A DNA stretch of 64,000 bases from Achatina immaculata (Eukaryota; Mollusca; Gastropoda; Stylommatophora; Achatinidae). This document shows positions 11,281-21,473 of this stretch, one piece after another (within the stretch, counting starts at the first letter, position 1; every line of letters begins with the position of its first letter). The translations under genes and the position numbers were made by a program. Under the pieces are notes generated by a model. That model saw only the letters and a program-made list of their open reading frames with translations. It searched no databases and was not told the DNA's origin. The stretch lies in assembly GCA_009760885.1 (NCBI GenBank), contig CM019692.1:50962355-51026354 (forward strand), in the 5' to 3' direction.

Positions 11281-11774
11281 GCTTTCTTCACCGAACCTTT
11301 GTCGGATATCTGCCGACAGACCGACGCGGGGCAAGGGAGACAGCGCTCTGCTCAGAGCGGATCCCTTTCGACCCCGGCGGCGTTTCATTTCCTTTAACCG
11401 GCGGGGGCGGCTCTCTCTGCTCTAACGAGCGGAAAAGAAAGCCTGGCCACCCACAAACAACACACGTTACATACTGCAGACCCGATACTCTTTGCGAGAG
11501 ATGGGCCAATTTCGAGACCATCGGTCGACAAAACCGTACTACATCGTTATCACGAACCTGGCTGGCTAGCCGTTTACATGCTTCGCTCGACGGACAAACC
11601 ACTTGCTTCTGCATCGAAACACCTTAACTCTCGCCGTCCGGGAAGGGAGCGAAAGCCTGTCTCCCCACGCACGGAACTCGAGAGCGCTTTTTCGCCAAAA
11701 GAACGGTCGGCCTGCGCAACAGCAACCGCCCGCGCCCGCGCTGTGCAGGTCGGCGGAGCTCTGCGCGGCTGACC
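11281..11774 (-). other. 5' external transcribed spacer of rDNA (partial or complete)
   Basis: About 494 bp of GC-rich sequence directly contiguous with the 18S 5' end, in the right place for the 5' ETS. It ends abruptly at the insertion border, where it begins GGTCAGCCGCGCAGAGC on the minus strand. Whether that base is the Pol I start or a 5' truncation cannot be told from one copy. Confidence 0.75.
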
Positions 11775-11784
11775 AAAAAAGTCT
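11775..11784. repeat. Right target-site duplication of chimeric retroposon
   Basis: AAAAAAGTCT, matching 8,721-8,730. To its right the RTE-A reading frame continues. Confidence 0.75.
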
Positions 11785-12430
11785 AATTTCTTGTCTATTT
11801 CTTTAGTTGTTTTCCAGCTTTCACATGCATAAATGAGGGTGGATATTACATTTGAATTGAATAGTCTTAACTTGGTTTTTGTGCTTATAGCTTTTGAATG
11901 CCGTATGTTCTCAAGATTCTTTAAGATCGATGCTGCTTTTGCAATTCTAATTCTAACTTCCTTTCTAGTGTCACCATCCTGGTCTATGTAGCTGCCATGG
12001 TATGCAAATTGATTGACTTCTTCAATATCTGTCCCTTCTATGTGAATTTTTCCATTTTTGATTAATGGGCAGTTTCATTATTTTTGTTTTGTCCTTGTTA
12101 ATTTCAAGTCCTATTTTTTCTATCCAGTGAAGACAGGCTGTTTTTTCTTGCATGGAATTCACATTAGATATGTGACAGATCAAGCGAAATTCCCCTGATT
12201 TCTGCATGCCGGCGAGAGCGAAAACGTCCGCCATCTTGCACGTCACACCGGAAGAAAAACTGAATACTACCTTTAAAACACCCCACGAAAGGTGAAACGT
12301 TCTTTCTTTCTTTCTTTGCGGAAATAGTGTTCTGTCTCTCACGACCAGGAGGGCTGGCGATCGCAATGTGAGACCGGAACTGACACTCTCGAAGGGACTG
12401 CTCGTGTGGGGTCAGGGGCATGCGCCTTAA
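11775..12430 (-). mobile_element. RTE-A copy, 5' part, with internal deletion
   Basis: The minus strand carries RTE-A 5' UTR sequence including the CTTCCGG / TGACGT / CAAGATGGCGG cluster (about 12,222-12,270). It then jumps at about 12,168 straight into the RT C-terminal third (the segment around NSMQEK), skipping roughly 2.3 kb that includes the endonuclease and the RT core. It is the upstream half of the copy that ends at 8,341. The 5' boundary near 12,430 is approximate. Confidence 0.75.
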
Positions 12431-12579
12431 GGGTTTAGTATTAATGAAGGAAACATCTTACACGTGCAGCTGTAAACTCTTTGTGCCTGTAATTTTTGAA
12501 GAAAAAAACATTATTATCAGTGATTAAATACAAATTCAATTTGTAACTAGCTGACCAGTTTAGTGAATTAATATCAAAC
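12431..12579. other. Unassigned AT-rich spacer
   Basis: Short spacer between two RTE-A copies, with no motif recognised. Confidence 0.4.
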
Positions 12580-12592
12580 TATAGAAGAAACA

Positions 12593-13173
12593 TATGGAAA
12601 CTTGAGAACATATGGAATTCAAAAGTTATAAGCTCAAAAATATAACTTATATAACTTATAACTTATATTTTATATAAGTTATAAGCACAAAAACCAAGTT
12701 AAGACTATTCAATTCAAATGTAATATCCACCCTCATTTATGCATGCGAAAGCTGGAAAACAACTAAAGAAATAGAAAAGAAATTAGACTCTTTTGAAAAC
12801 AAATGCCTAAGGAAAATACTCGGCATCAAGTGGAATGAATTCAAGAACAATGCAGAGATAAGACAGATGACTGAACAACAACCAGTCTCACGGGTGATCA
12901 GGAAAAGGAGATGGACATATGTTGGCCACTTGATGAGAAGAAATGAGCAGAGAATCCCAAAACAAGCTATCAAGTGGAACACAACAGGCCGAAGAAAAAG
13001 GGGCAGACCGCGTAAAACTCTGAAGAGAACATTATTAAGAGAGGCCAAGTTAACAGGTATAAAATCCTTTGTTGAGGTTGAAAGACTCGCCGAAGACAGG
13101 AAATATTGGCGAACTACTTTGCGAGCCCTATGTGACGTCTAACGGCACGGGAAGGATATAAGATATAAGAAGA
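12593..13173 (+). mobile_element. RTE-A 5'-truncated copy with 13-bp target duplication
   Basis: Starts in the RT C-terminal third and runs to the family 3' end GGATATAAGATATAAGAAG. The 13-mer TATAGAAGAAACA flanks it perfectly (12,580-12,592 and 13,174-13,186). The open frame from 12,867 to 13,142 gives the intact C-terminus ending LRALCDV. A 53-bp palindromic insertion (12,634-12,686) disrupts it upstream. The near-perfect match to the 14-17 kb copy indicates recent activity. Confidence 0.9.
12634..12686. repeat. AT-rich foldback insertion inside the RTE-A copy
   Basis: Relative to the other RTE-A copies, 44 bp plus a repeated GTTATAAGC are inserted between GTTATAAGC and ACAAAAACC. The insert alternates TTATATAACTTATAAC-like words with their complements and folds back on itself. 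It could be a tiny MITE with a 9-bp duplication or a template-switch product. Confidence 0.6.
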
Positions 13174-13186
13174 TATAGAAGAAACA

Positions 13187-14068
13187 GCATCATATTTTAC
13201 TGCTAGTGTGTGCTTCGATTACTTTTGTCATGAGTGTCGAAGGAAATCTATCATCTGGCATCTATCTTAGGCACGCAGATAGCGCTGGTATTTTTGTGCA
13301 TATATATTTGATTTAAGCGACCAATTTGATCAATTACTGTGTCATTGTCATGAATTCATGTCCTTCCAAGTTTAAAGTTACTTAAGAGGTAAAAATGTGA
13401 TTGCTTGTGATCTCAGCTTTTTGTTTTTGTTAATCGTTTTAGTGTTCACATAGTGTGATTATTATTACTTTAAAAAAATTATGTAGAGTACATTTTCCCA
13501 AAGTGTCTTGGCTGAACTCCAGCAATAAAGCACAGCTCACGCAGAAAGCCACGGAGTTTGGGTACTAAAGCTGTTCTACTGACTAGCGTTTCTTATGTCG
13601 TTGTATCTTAGGAAATGTATTTCATCTTTAGCGATCCTTCCCAACAAGTACATTGTAATCATTCTCAAAATAAGCAAACATTACGTCACAAGCCGATTGT
13701 GTCCCTTTCAGAGGCGAGACATGATTACTTTTTTTTTTCTAGACATTAGATTGTGACTATCGTGTAACTCAACTGATGAGTTCTGATGTATCTCGGTCAT
13801 GATTTTCATCTGCTGTTAGGTGATATTTGATACTGTAGAGCGCAAGTGTCCCCTTTAGCTTCACAGTCTGATTTTTTATTTACTGAAATCCTGTAATAAG
13901 ATGGAATCTACGAGGGCGAGTTCTAATCTAAAATAATCTTAATTTTGTTCTTAAAAAAATATAAATCGAGTAGCAGACAGCTGCAGTACAAATGTATTGC
14001 GCCATCCATTTCTAGATGTATATCTGCGGAGGGAAATTGGTCATTTTGGAAATATGAAGTCAGCAGAT
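13187..14068. other. No gene supported
   Basis: Intergenic sequence between two RTE-A copies. No open frame, RNA gene or repeat structure stands out. Confidence 0.4.
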
Positions 14069-14095
14069 CTTCCGGCGTGACGTGCAAGATGGCGG
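14069..14095 (+). promoter_or_regulatory. RTE-A 5' UTR promoter-like cluster (ETS, CRE-like, YY1-like)
   Basis: CTTCCGG (14,069-14,075), TGACGT (14,078-14,083) and CAAGATGGCGG (14,085-14,095) lie within 27 bp, about 155 bp before the ORF start. The same trio, with one difference, occurs in the 5' UTR of the copy at 11.8-12.4 kb. These words match known ETS, CREB/ATF and YY1 binding consensus sequences found in TATA-less promoters, and YY1 sites are known in the mammalian L1 5' UTR. Function here is inferred. Confidence 0.55.
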
Positions 14096-14247
14096 TCGTT
14101 TTTAAAACGCTCTCGCCGGCATGCAGAAATCAGCGGAATTCCGCTTGATCTGTTACATATCATGTACCGGGAGTTGGGCATAAGGCTAACAACCTTATCC
14201 TGGGACCTATCTAGAGGCAACTCCAGATAGGAAAAAAAGATATCGTT

Positions 14248-15006
14248 ATGGAAACTCGCAGAGAAACCAACCGAGCATCAGGGATGCCAACTCCGAAGAG
14301 CTCATTCGTCGGCCCCAAACATGTGACAAGGGTTGGATTCTGGAATGTGAGAACGATGGCAGCACCAACAAGAACTAACCAGGTCATCAAAGAAATGGAG
14401 AGATACCATCTAGACATACTGGGCATCAGCGAAATGCGATGGCCAGAAGCAGGTAAAAGATCGGCGGAAAACGGTAAGTTAATTATACATTCAGGTAGAA
14501 ATGACAATAAATTCCGAGACGGAGTGGGCATTATTATGTCAAATGTAGCTGCAAAGAGCCTTGTAGAATGGGAACCAGTGAACAGTCGTATAATAAGAGC
14601 ACGATACAACCTACGACACGGAAGAATGACAATATTACAGTGTTATGCACCCACGAATGATGCAGATGATGATGTGAAAGACGACTTTTATCACCAACTA
14701 CAACAAATCATCAACAAAGTCCCTAAACACGACATCCTAATTGCTATGGGGGACTTCAATGCTAAGGTAGGGAAGGATAATACTGACGTTGAAAAAGTGA
14801 TGGGGAAAGAAGGAATTGACATGGTTAATCAGAATGGAGAAAGATTAATTGAAATATGTTTAACAGAGGGCATGGTCATTGGAGGCACAATATTCCCACA
14901 CAAAGAGATACATAAAACAACATGGATATCTCCAGATGATAGAACTAGAAACCAGATAGACCATTTTGTATTAGAAAGCAATACAGAACATCTCTCATGG
15001 ATGTAA
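14248..15006 (+). pseudogene. RTE-A endonuclease domain (frameshifted from RT)
   Basis: This frame encodes an EEP-superfamily endonuclease that nicks target DNA to prime reverse transcription. Visible motifs in order are FWNVRTM (about residue 31), GISEMRW with the catalytic Glu (about residue 59), QCYAPTNDA, GDFNAKVG with the metal-binding Asp/Asn (about residue 168), and an NQID motif near the end. The SDHN motif that should follow is in the next frame, because one base is missing near 14,966 relative to the copy at 35.5 kb. The ATG at 14,248 is the first in frame after the 5' UTR and is supported by the 5' UTR shared with another copy. As it stands, the product is cut off and cannot be joined to RT without a frameshift. 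Confidence 0.85.
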
Positions 15007-17213
15007 GGGCTTATAGGGGTGCAGATGTCAACAGTGATCACAACCTGTGCATAGGGAAAATAAAACTAAAATTGAAAAGTCAACACAAGAAATCAGTACA
15101 CAGAAAGATAAACATCCACAGCCTACAAGAAGAAAATACTAACATTAATTTCAATCAGGAACTTGCCAATCATTCCAAAACACCCAGTGAAGTTGAGGAG
15201 ATAGGTATAGATGAGTTATGGAATTCTTACAGCACAGCCATAATCACAGCAGCAAAAGTAAGCGCTGGATTGGAAAAACCAAATAGAAAAGCATGGATAT
15301 CAGATAAAACATGGAAGTATATACATGAAAGACGAGCAGTCAAATTAGACATGTTGAATGCAAAAGCAGATCATGAAAGAGATTCGGCAAAAGCAAAATA
15401 CAAAGACATAGACAAGAAAGTAAAAAGTTCAGCTAGAAGGGATAAAAGAGAATACATAGACAATATGGCGAAAGAGGCAGAAAAAGCAGCAAAAACAGGA
15501 GACAGCAAAACTTTATATAACATACAAAAGAGGCTAACAGGTACTATTACATCTAAAGAAAGACCAATCCTTAGCAAAACTGGAACACTATTAACATCAA
15601 ATAAAGACCAAAAGCAAAGATGGGCTGAACACTTCCAAGAAATACTCAATCGACCACACCCAAAAGAATTGTTAAACCTTGAAACTGACTTACCAGCCCC
15701 ACAACTAAATGTCAATCTAGATGAAATTGAATTGCATGAAATTGAAACAGCAGTGAATTTAATGGCTAACAACAAAGCTGCAGGTGAAGATGAAATAACA
15801 GCCGAGATGCTAAAAGCTATCAATAGTGACAACATGAGACAACTACAGAGAATGTTTAACAAGATTTGGAAAGAAGAAAAGGTCCCTTCTAATTGGAAGA
15901 AGGGAATCATTGTGAAAATATCAAAAAAGGGCAACCTTAGTGACTGTAACAACTGGAGAGGAGTAACCTTAATATCAGTTGTGTCAAAAGTATTTTGCAA
16001 GGTCATTTTGAATAGACTCAAAGATATAGTGGATACTGCAATGAGAGAAGAACAAGCAGGATTTCGAAAAGGGAGAAGCTGTCTCGACCAGATCTTTACT
16101 CTCAGAATAATACTTGAAGAACATATTGAAAAGCAGAAACCATTAATACTGAATTTCATAGATTTTAAGAAGGCATTTGATAGCATACACAGAGATTCAT
16201 TATGGAGAATTTTATGTCTATATGGAATACCATCTAAAATTGTCAACATCATTAAGGACTTATACAATGGATATGGTTGTGCAGTCAAGACAGAAGGGAT
16301 GAGTGAATGGTTCCAGATTGAAACAGGCGTGAAACAAGGATGTATACTGTCTCCTTTACTTTTTGGGATTACAATAGACTTCATAATGAGAAATTGCTGC
16401 ACAGGTAACACAGGTATTGACTGGGTACATGGGACCCAACTAGAAGATCTTGATTTTGCTGATGACATAACTCTTATCAGTAATAATGTGAATTCCATGC
16501 AAGAAAAAACAGATAGCCTATCTTCACTGGCTAGCAAAATAGGACTTGAAATTAACAAGGAAAAAACAAAAATAATGAAAATTCCCATCAATCAAAATGG
16601 AAAAATACACATAGAAGGGACATATATTGAAGAAGTCAATCAATTTGCATACCTTGGCAGCTACATAGACCAGGATGGTGACACTAGAAAGGAAGTTAGG
16701 ATCAGAATTGCAAAAGCAGCATCAATCTTCAAGAATCTTGAGAACATATGGAATTCAAAAGTTATAAGCACAAAAACCAAGTTAAGACTATTCAATTCAA
16801 ATGTAATATCCACCCTCATTTATGCATGTGAAAGCTGGAAAACAACTAAAGAAATAGAAAAGAAATTAGACTCTTTTGAAAACAAATGCCTAAGGAAAAT
16901 ACTCGGCATCAAGTGGAATGAATTCAAGAACAATGCAGAGATAAGACAGATGACTGAACAACAACCAGTCTCACGGGTGATCAGGAAAAGGAGATGGACA
17001 TATGTTGGCCACTTGATGAGAAGAAATGAGCAGAGAATCCCAAAACAAGCTATCAAGTGGAAAACAACAGGCCGAAGAAAAAGGGGCAGACCGCGTGAAA
17101 CTCTGAAGAGAACATTATTAAGAGAGGCCAAGTTAACAGGCATAAAATCCTTTGATGAGGTTGAAAGACTCGCCGAAGAAAAATTGGCGAACTACTTTGC
17201 GAGCCCTATGTGA
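14968..17213 (+). pseudogene. RTE-A reverse transcriptase domain
   Basis: Reading from just after the frameshift gives the last endonuclease motif SDHN, a linker, and a complete RT: GFRKGRSCLDQIFTLR, the motif A segment FIDFKKAFDSIHRDSLW, GVKQGCILSPLLF, and the catalytic FADD box (FADDITLIS). A C-terminal region with YLGSYIDQDGD, YACESW and RRKRGRPRETLKRTL follows. All catalytic aspartates are present, so decay is recent. The end reads LAEEKLANYFASPM because of a five-base deletion near 17,178, whereas other copies end NWRTTLRALCDV. An antisense open frame at 15,371-16,591 is a shadow of this gene. Internal ATG 14,997 is unlikely to be a real start. Confidence 0.9.
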
Positions 17214-17246
17214 CGTCTAACGGCACGGGAAGGATATAAGATATAT

Positions 17247-19689
17247 ATATATAAGATCGGATCAAAGACGGCCGTTTCTTTGGAAGCATGCACGAGAGAA
17301 GAACGGCTCGCTGTTTTTTTTTTTTTTTGAGGGGGGTGGGGGACAGTGAAAGTGAGGAACCTGCAGATATTCACTGCAGAATGAAGAGGAAATGTGACGT
17401 CACGTGTAAGTGTCGTGTCTCCAGCTGGCCTCACCTTGCCCATAGGCCTGATGGCCACGCTGACAAAAGGGGGGGGGGATGATAAGGAAAATCGCCGAGG
17501 TGAATGGAGAAATGAAGTTTAATCATTGCTTGGCGCGCTATATCATTCACGTAGGCTGTAGTACCGAAAAATCTCCCTCATGTAAGTACCAAAAATAAGA
17601 TTTGACACAACGTCGTTTAGTTGGTTTTTTTTAATTGTTTTGTTTACATACAAGGTTTCACAAATAGGAAACAATGAGGCTTTTCGCACAGTAAAGTAAT
17701 AGACCAATGTATTGTATGTTTAGGCCTTTTAAAAAATTTTTTTTTTAAAAAAATTAAAACTATAAAAGCACAGAATGCGATTCTTTTTTGGTTGTTGTTT
17801 ACCCCTCTCTTCATATGAGGCTGTATATGACCTTTTATAAGATGACAGAGTTTATGCTGTGAGGGAAACAGAATTGCAAAACAAAGAGTCGTTTTTGTGC
17901 GGTTTCTTTACATACGGGCCGTGATCCTGAATGATTTGCCACGGAATAGACCTAAACGAAAACCTGTTATTTAACAAAATTACATCCAAACACGAACGCC
18001 ATTAACAAAAATTAACAGGAAAACAAAGGCCCTGAAAATACAAAATGTATATAAAGACAGGATGAGTCAAAAAAGCAACCTTATCTTTTACATTTGAAGG
18101 GAAACAAAAATCTCTTTCCAGAATTTATCATGGAAGAAACGTTTTAAAAAATGAATAACTATTTCGCTTTTCATTCTCCAGGAAAGTACCTCCACCTGTT
18201 CGTCCAGTCCCCCCTTTTTTTTCCTATAATATTGCTGCATTTTGTTGCTATGGTTTCAAGAGAAGCGAACTCTAACGAGGGACCCAGTAGATCGACACAG
18301 CCAACACAGGGAAAAAAAAAATTACTTCCCGCTGTGTGCAAAAAATCAAACAACAGAGACCAATCAAGAAGTAATTCCAACGGCGAATGTTTTTTTGATT
18401 CTTTTATATTGTTCATTTTCGTCACAAAAAAAAAACAAAACAAAAAAAAAACAAACAAACAAACTAGAAGCAAAATAATCTGGAACTAATGTTAATCTCT
18501 AATTACTGTGGAGGATTCAAAGGAATCTATGCATATTCGAGATTCCCCCCCACACACACATATATAATTTTTTAAAATGACCTTCGACACATGAAAGTGT
18601 GATGTCGTCAGATCACGCCTGGCCGCTTTCTCAGATTTCTCTGGTACCTATATTTAGAGGCTGGGTCAACCCCGGGGGCCTTTTTGGTTATCCCTGTTGT
18701 GCATTTTAGAGGATATGTTTAAATATTTGTGGACGCTGTCGGGCATTCGTTATCTTAGTGTTGTTGCCTGGTCGCCTGCATGAATGGGATGGATATGTCT
18801 TGTACATATCGCGCTGGTCTCCGTCATTCCTCTAGACTGCAGAACGAGGTACAGAAAAGACGAGGTCCACACATGTTATGGTCTAGCAAGTGCAGGATAT
18901 ACCAGAGTTGGGCAGGGGGCAATGTCGTCATCGACCTGTATAAGGTCACACAGTCTTGATTTCTGTCGGGGTTTACTCCCCTGGTATTTTTGCCTCTTCT
19001 AAACAACTGACAGGTCACGTATTGTTTACTCTCAAGCTAGTAGGCTAACAGACATAGACCATAGCAATAGCTCTGCACCTTTCTATTTTTTAAAAAATAC
19101 TATTGTTTTATTTAGTGTTAAAAAGTATGATCTCATAGTGACCCATAACAGTCTTCTGTTACATATATAATGAAGATAGTCCACATCTTCCAGTGAGGGT
19201 CTTTGCATCAATTACGTGACTCTAATATTGGCGGATGAAGCTACGAACTCAGATCACATCTTGTGTGCTACAGTTTTACTTTTTTTTTTGCTGACTAATG
19301 TTTCCATGCCTGGTCGGGTTCGCCTGTCACAAACTGACAGTAAAGCCGCACCACCAGCCCAAGACAAACCCTGTACCTTGCAGGGGGCCTGGGAGAATCA
19401 AAGACAATGAGAGTTAAAAAAAAAAACAACGAAAGAAAAGTCCGGATGGGCGGACATTTAGCGGCGGGCTTCTTTTTTTAAACCTACTCATCTTCTGACG
19501 TCTCCTGCAACTGCTCTGGATTTTCAGGTGCATGGACTTTGTCCTTCATCTGGAGCAGAGTGACAGCGTCAAGGGGTAAACGAGGTTTCAGGGGGGGGGG
19601 GGCAGCCAAGTTTCCCTGCTCACAGATGCTCAAACAGTTATAACAGCGCTGACGAGTGGGAAAAACACAGGACGTGGAAAACTACACGA
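17247..19689. other. No gene supported
   Basis: Contains poly-T and poly-A tracts, an A-rich stretch at 18,420-18,470 and a CRE/E-box-like word TGACGTCACGTG (17,395-17,406). Short frames lack recognisable domains or splice context. Confidence 0.35.
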
Positions 19690-20250
19690 GACCATGTATA
19701 ATATGCATAAATCTTTACAAGAGTTGTACAGTGGATACCGTCTCACTGCAACACCTGAAGGAATGGGGAGGCCGACGCACTGACAAAGAGAAGTGGAGAG
19801 CTCCCCCAGATTGACACAAATCTATCATATGATGAAGCCAAAACGGTAATAAAAGCAAATATGGAACAAATGGGAAAAAAATAACAACCAGGACACCAAA
19901 GAACTGATGCATACTACGAGCTCAGCAGAGAAGAACAAGTCATGATCTTTGGGCTCAGAAGCAGGCCACAACAGATTGAGACACTACGTGTTTAACAGGC
20001 CCAAGACAGGCACAGCCGATGAATGCGCCTGTGCTACCGATACAATGACTGCTCAGTACCTGCCCTTCATTTGAAGAACCGAAATGCTGTTTTTGGCCGC
20101 CATCTGTACCAACCAATCAGTGATAAGCTGTATGGTGATCTTAACAGCCTAAGACAAACGGCAGCATTCGTATTCTTCAGAGATATCCAAGTTGACACTG
20201 AAAGTGTTCGATGATGAAGAAGGAAAGAAAGGAAGAAGAAGAATTTGTAG
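19690..20250 (+). mobile_element. LINE-D 3' fragment, heavily decayed
   Basis: Across several frames the conserved C-terminus of a LINE is readable: LSYDEAKTVIKANMEQ, a GLRSRPQQIETLR-like segment that corresponds to RTGHCRLRHHLY in the better copy at 46.6 kb, a cysteine-containing ADECACATDTMTA, and KLYGDLNSLRQTAAFV. It ends in GAAGAAGGAAAG-type simple sequence. Many stops and shifts make it a fossil. Confidence 0.7.
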
Positions 20251-21005
20251 TGAAATTCTAACTATTTGTGTTGAAATGAAGATCAGTATGCTTCAGTACC
20301 AAATTGTAATAAATTTCCACCATTATCTCTAAAATGTATGTCTCCGTTATTTATGGTGTTTTTCTGTACTGTTGACAAAACGTTATTTGTTTTGTTGTGT
20401 GGGTTTTTGATTTAACATTTTAGTTTAAGTTTAAAAATGGTGATAAGTTCCGGTGCGGACTTAACTGTGAAGTGTTGTTATTGTTGTTGTAAAGGTAAAA
20501 TGACTTTTCATCCATTTTGTCATTTGAAATAGTTAGTATTTTGTAATAATTTCATTGAAAGAGTTTTTTGTTTAACTGGGCAAAATTATAACAATTGATT
20601 CATTTTGTTTGAGAGAATGACAAATTGCTAACTTCAATGTTCATATTATTTACTTGAGGACATTGGAATAAGTATGTAATATTTATGTTAGATGCATATA
20701 GCTTTAACTTTTTTTTACTCACCATTGTCAGATAACTTATTGAATCTGTCACTTTTGGTTAAGCACTGGCTTCAGGAAGGTAAACTAAAACAGAATTCAC
20801 TTTAGATGCAGCCGTGGTGCTGATTGCTGTAATATGGCGTTGTTAGGGAGAGTACGGCAGGGATATAAGTAAACAATAGTAAAAAGAGGTTTTGATAGTG
20901 CAGAATTACCCTCAGATAAATCATCATCATCATGTTTCGTTTGTTTCATGGCAAAGCAACTTTGCCTGTAATGTTTCTGGCCACAGCGAGTCCCACACGC
21001 ACATT
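20251..21005. other. No gene supported
   Basis: AT-rich sequence with no structure noticed. Confidence 0.4.
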
Positions 21006-21084
21006 TCTGTCTTCTCAAACACAAGCCTCAAACTCAGAATTAAAAATAAATAAATAAATCGTGATTGGCTAAACCATTCATTCA

Positions 21085-21256
21085 TTCATTCATTCATTCA
21101 TTTGCATGTCCCTTGCGGAACTTTGCCTCCCAAACAGCACTCCTGTAGGCCTCACGGTTGTGAGCAAGATGGCCCGCTGCTGATGCATCCATTTGCAGAT
21201 CATCAACAATGTCTTACAGCCGTCTTCGCCTTGGTCTTCCTCTCTTTCTTTTTCCC
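21085..21256 (-). mobile_element. LINE-C 3' fragment, left arm of palindrome
   Basis: The minus strand encodes RRRRL, DASAAGHLAHN and EAKFRKGHANE-type sequence, then an ATGAATGA tail at 21,078-21,102. Confidence 0.75.
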
Positions 21257-21260
21257 ATAA

Positions 21261-21408
21261 TGAAAAGATGGCTGCAAGACATCATTGATGATCTGCAAAT
21301 GGATGTATCAGCAGTGGGCCATCTTGCTCACAACCGAGAGGCCTACAGGAGTGCTGTTTGGGAGGCAAAGTTCCGCAAGGGACATGCAAATGAATGAATG
21401 AATGGTTT
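21261..21408 (+). mobile_element. LINE-C 3' fragment, right arm of palindrome
   Basis: The plus strand encodes KRWLQDIIDDLQMDVSAVGH and EAKFRKGHANE before the (ATGA)n tail. It mirrors the left arm. Confidence 0.75.
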
Positions 21409-21473
21409 AGCCAATCATGATTTATTTATTTATTTTTAATTCTGAGTTTGGGGCTTGTGTTTGAGAAGACAGA

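Larger units (their letters stand above)
8731..11774 (-). mobile_element. Chimeric retroposon: pre-rRNA 5' part fused to (GAA)n repeat
   Basis: Read on the minus strand, the insert runs 5' external transcribed spacer (11,774-11,281), 18S rRNA from its first base to about nucleotide 1,237 (11,280-10,044), the repeat module also found at 308-1,314 (10,043-8,751), and a (GAA)n tail (8,750-8,731). It is flanked by AAAAAAGTCT on both sides (8,721-8,730 and 11,775-11,784; an extra C on the left of both would make it 11 bp), and the flanks are the two halves of one RTE copy. This is the structure expected of a target-primed insertion whose cDNA joined a pre-rRNA template to the retroposon RNA. The 18S part is not a working gene. 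Confidence 0.8.
14069..17246 (+). mobile_element. RTE-A non-LTR retrotransposon, longest copy
   Basis: Contains a 5' UTR, an apurinic-like endonuclease domain, a reverse transcriptase domain and the family 3' end GGATATAAGATATATATATA. Architecture (EN then RT, no RNase H, short AT-rich 3' repeat) fits the RTE/BovB-like clade. Two small deletions break the single ORF: one base in the T run near 14,964-14,967, and five bases near 17,178, which change the C-terminus from the usual LRALCDV. The 5' limit is uncertain because no clear target duplication was found. Confidence 0.85.
21006..21473. repeat. Large palindrome with ~36-bp spacer
   Basis: The arms (21,006-21,228 and about 21,261-21,473) are inverted copies of each other. 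They include a LINE-C 3' fragment and also the flanking sequence beyond its ATGA tail (TAAATAAATAAAT..., then CTTCTCAAACACAAGCCTCA). Because flanking DNA is part of the palindrome, it did not arise by two independent insertions. Confidence 0.85.

Noticed and set aside
11155..11806. Overlapping open frames in the 18S/ETS region
   Set aside because: They fall entirely in rRNA and spacer sequence and have no coding meaning.
15371..16591. 406-codon minus-strand open frame
   Set aside because: It lies exactly antisense to the RTE-A reverse transcriptase, and the sense frame has all RT motifs. It is a composition shadow.
18824..19018. tRNA- or SINE-like sequence near 18.8-19.0 kb
   Set aside because: No A/B box pair or cloverleaf could be traced by eye.
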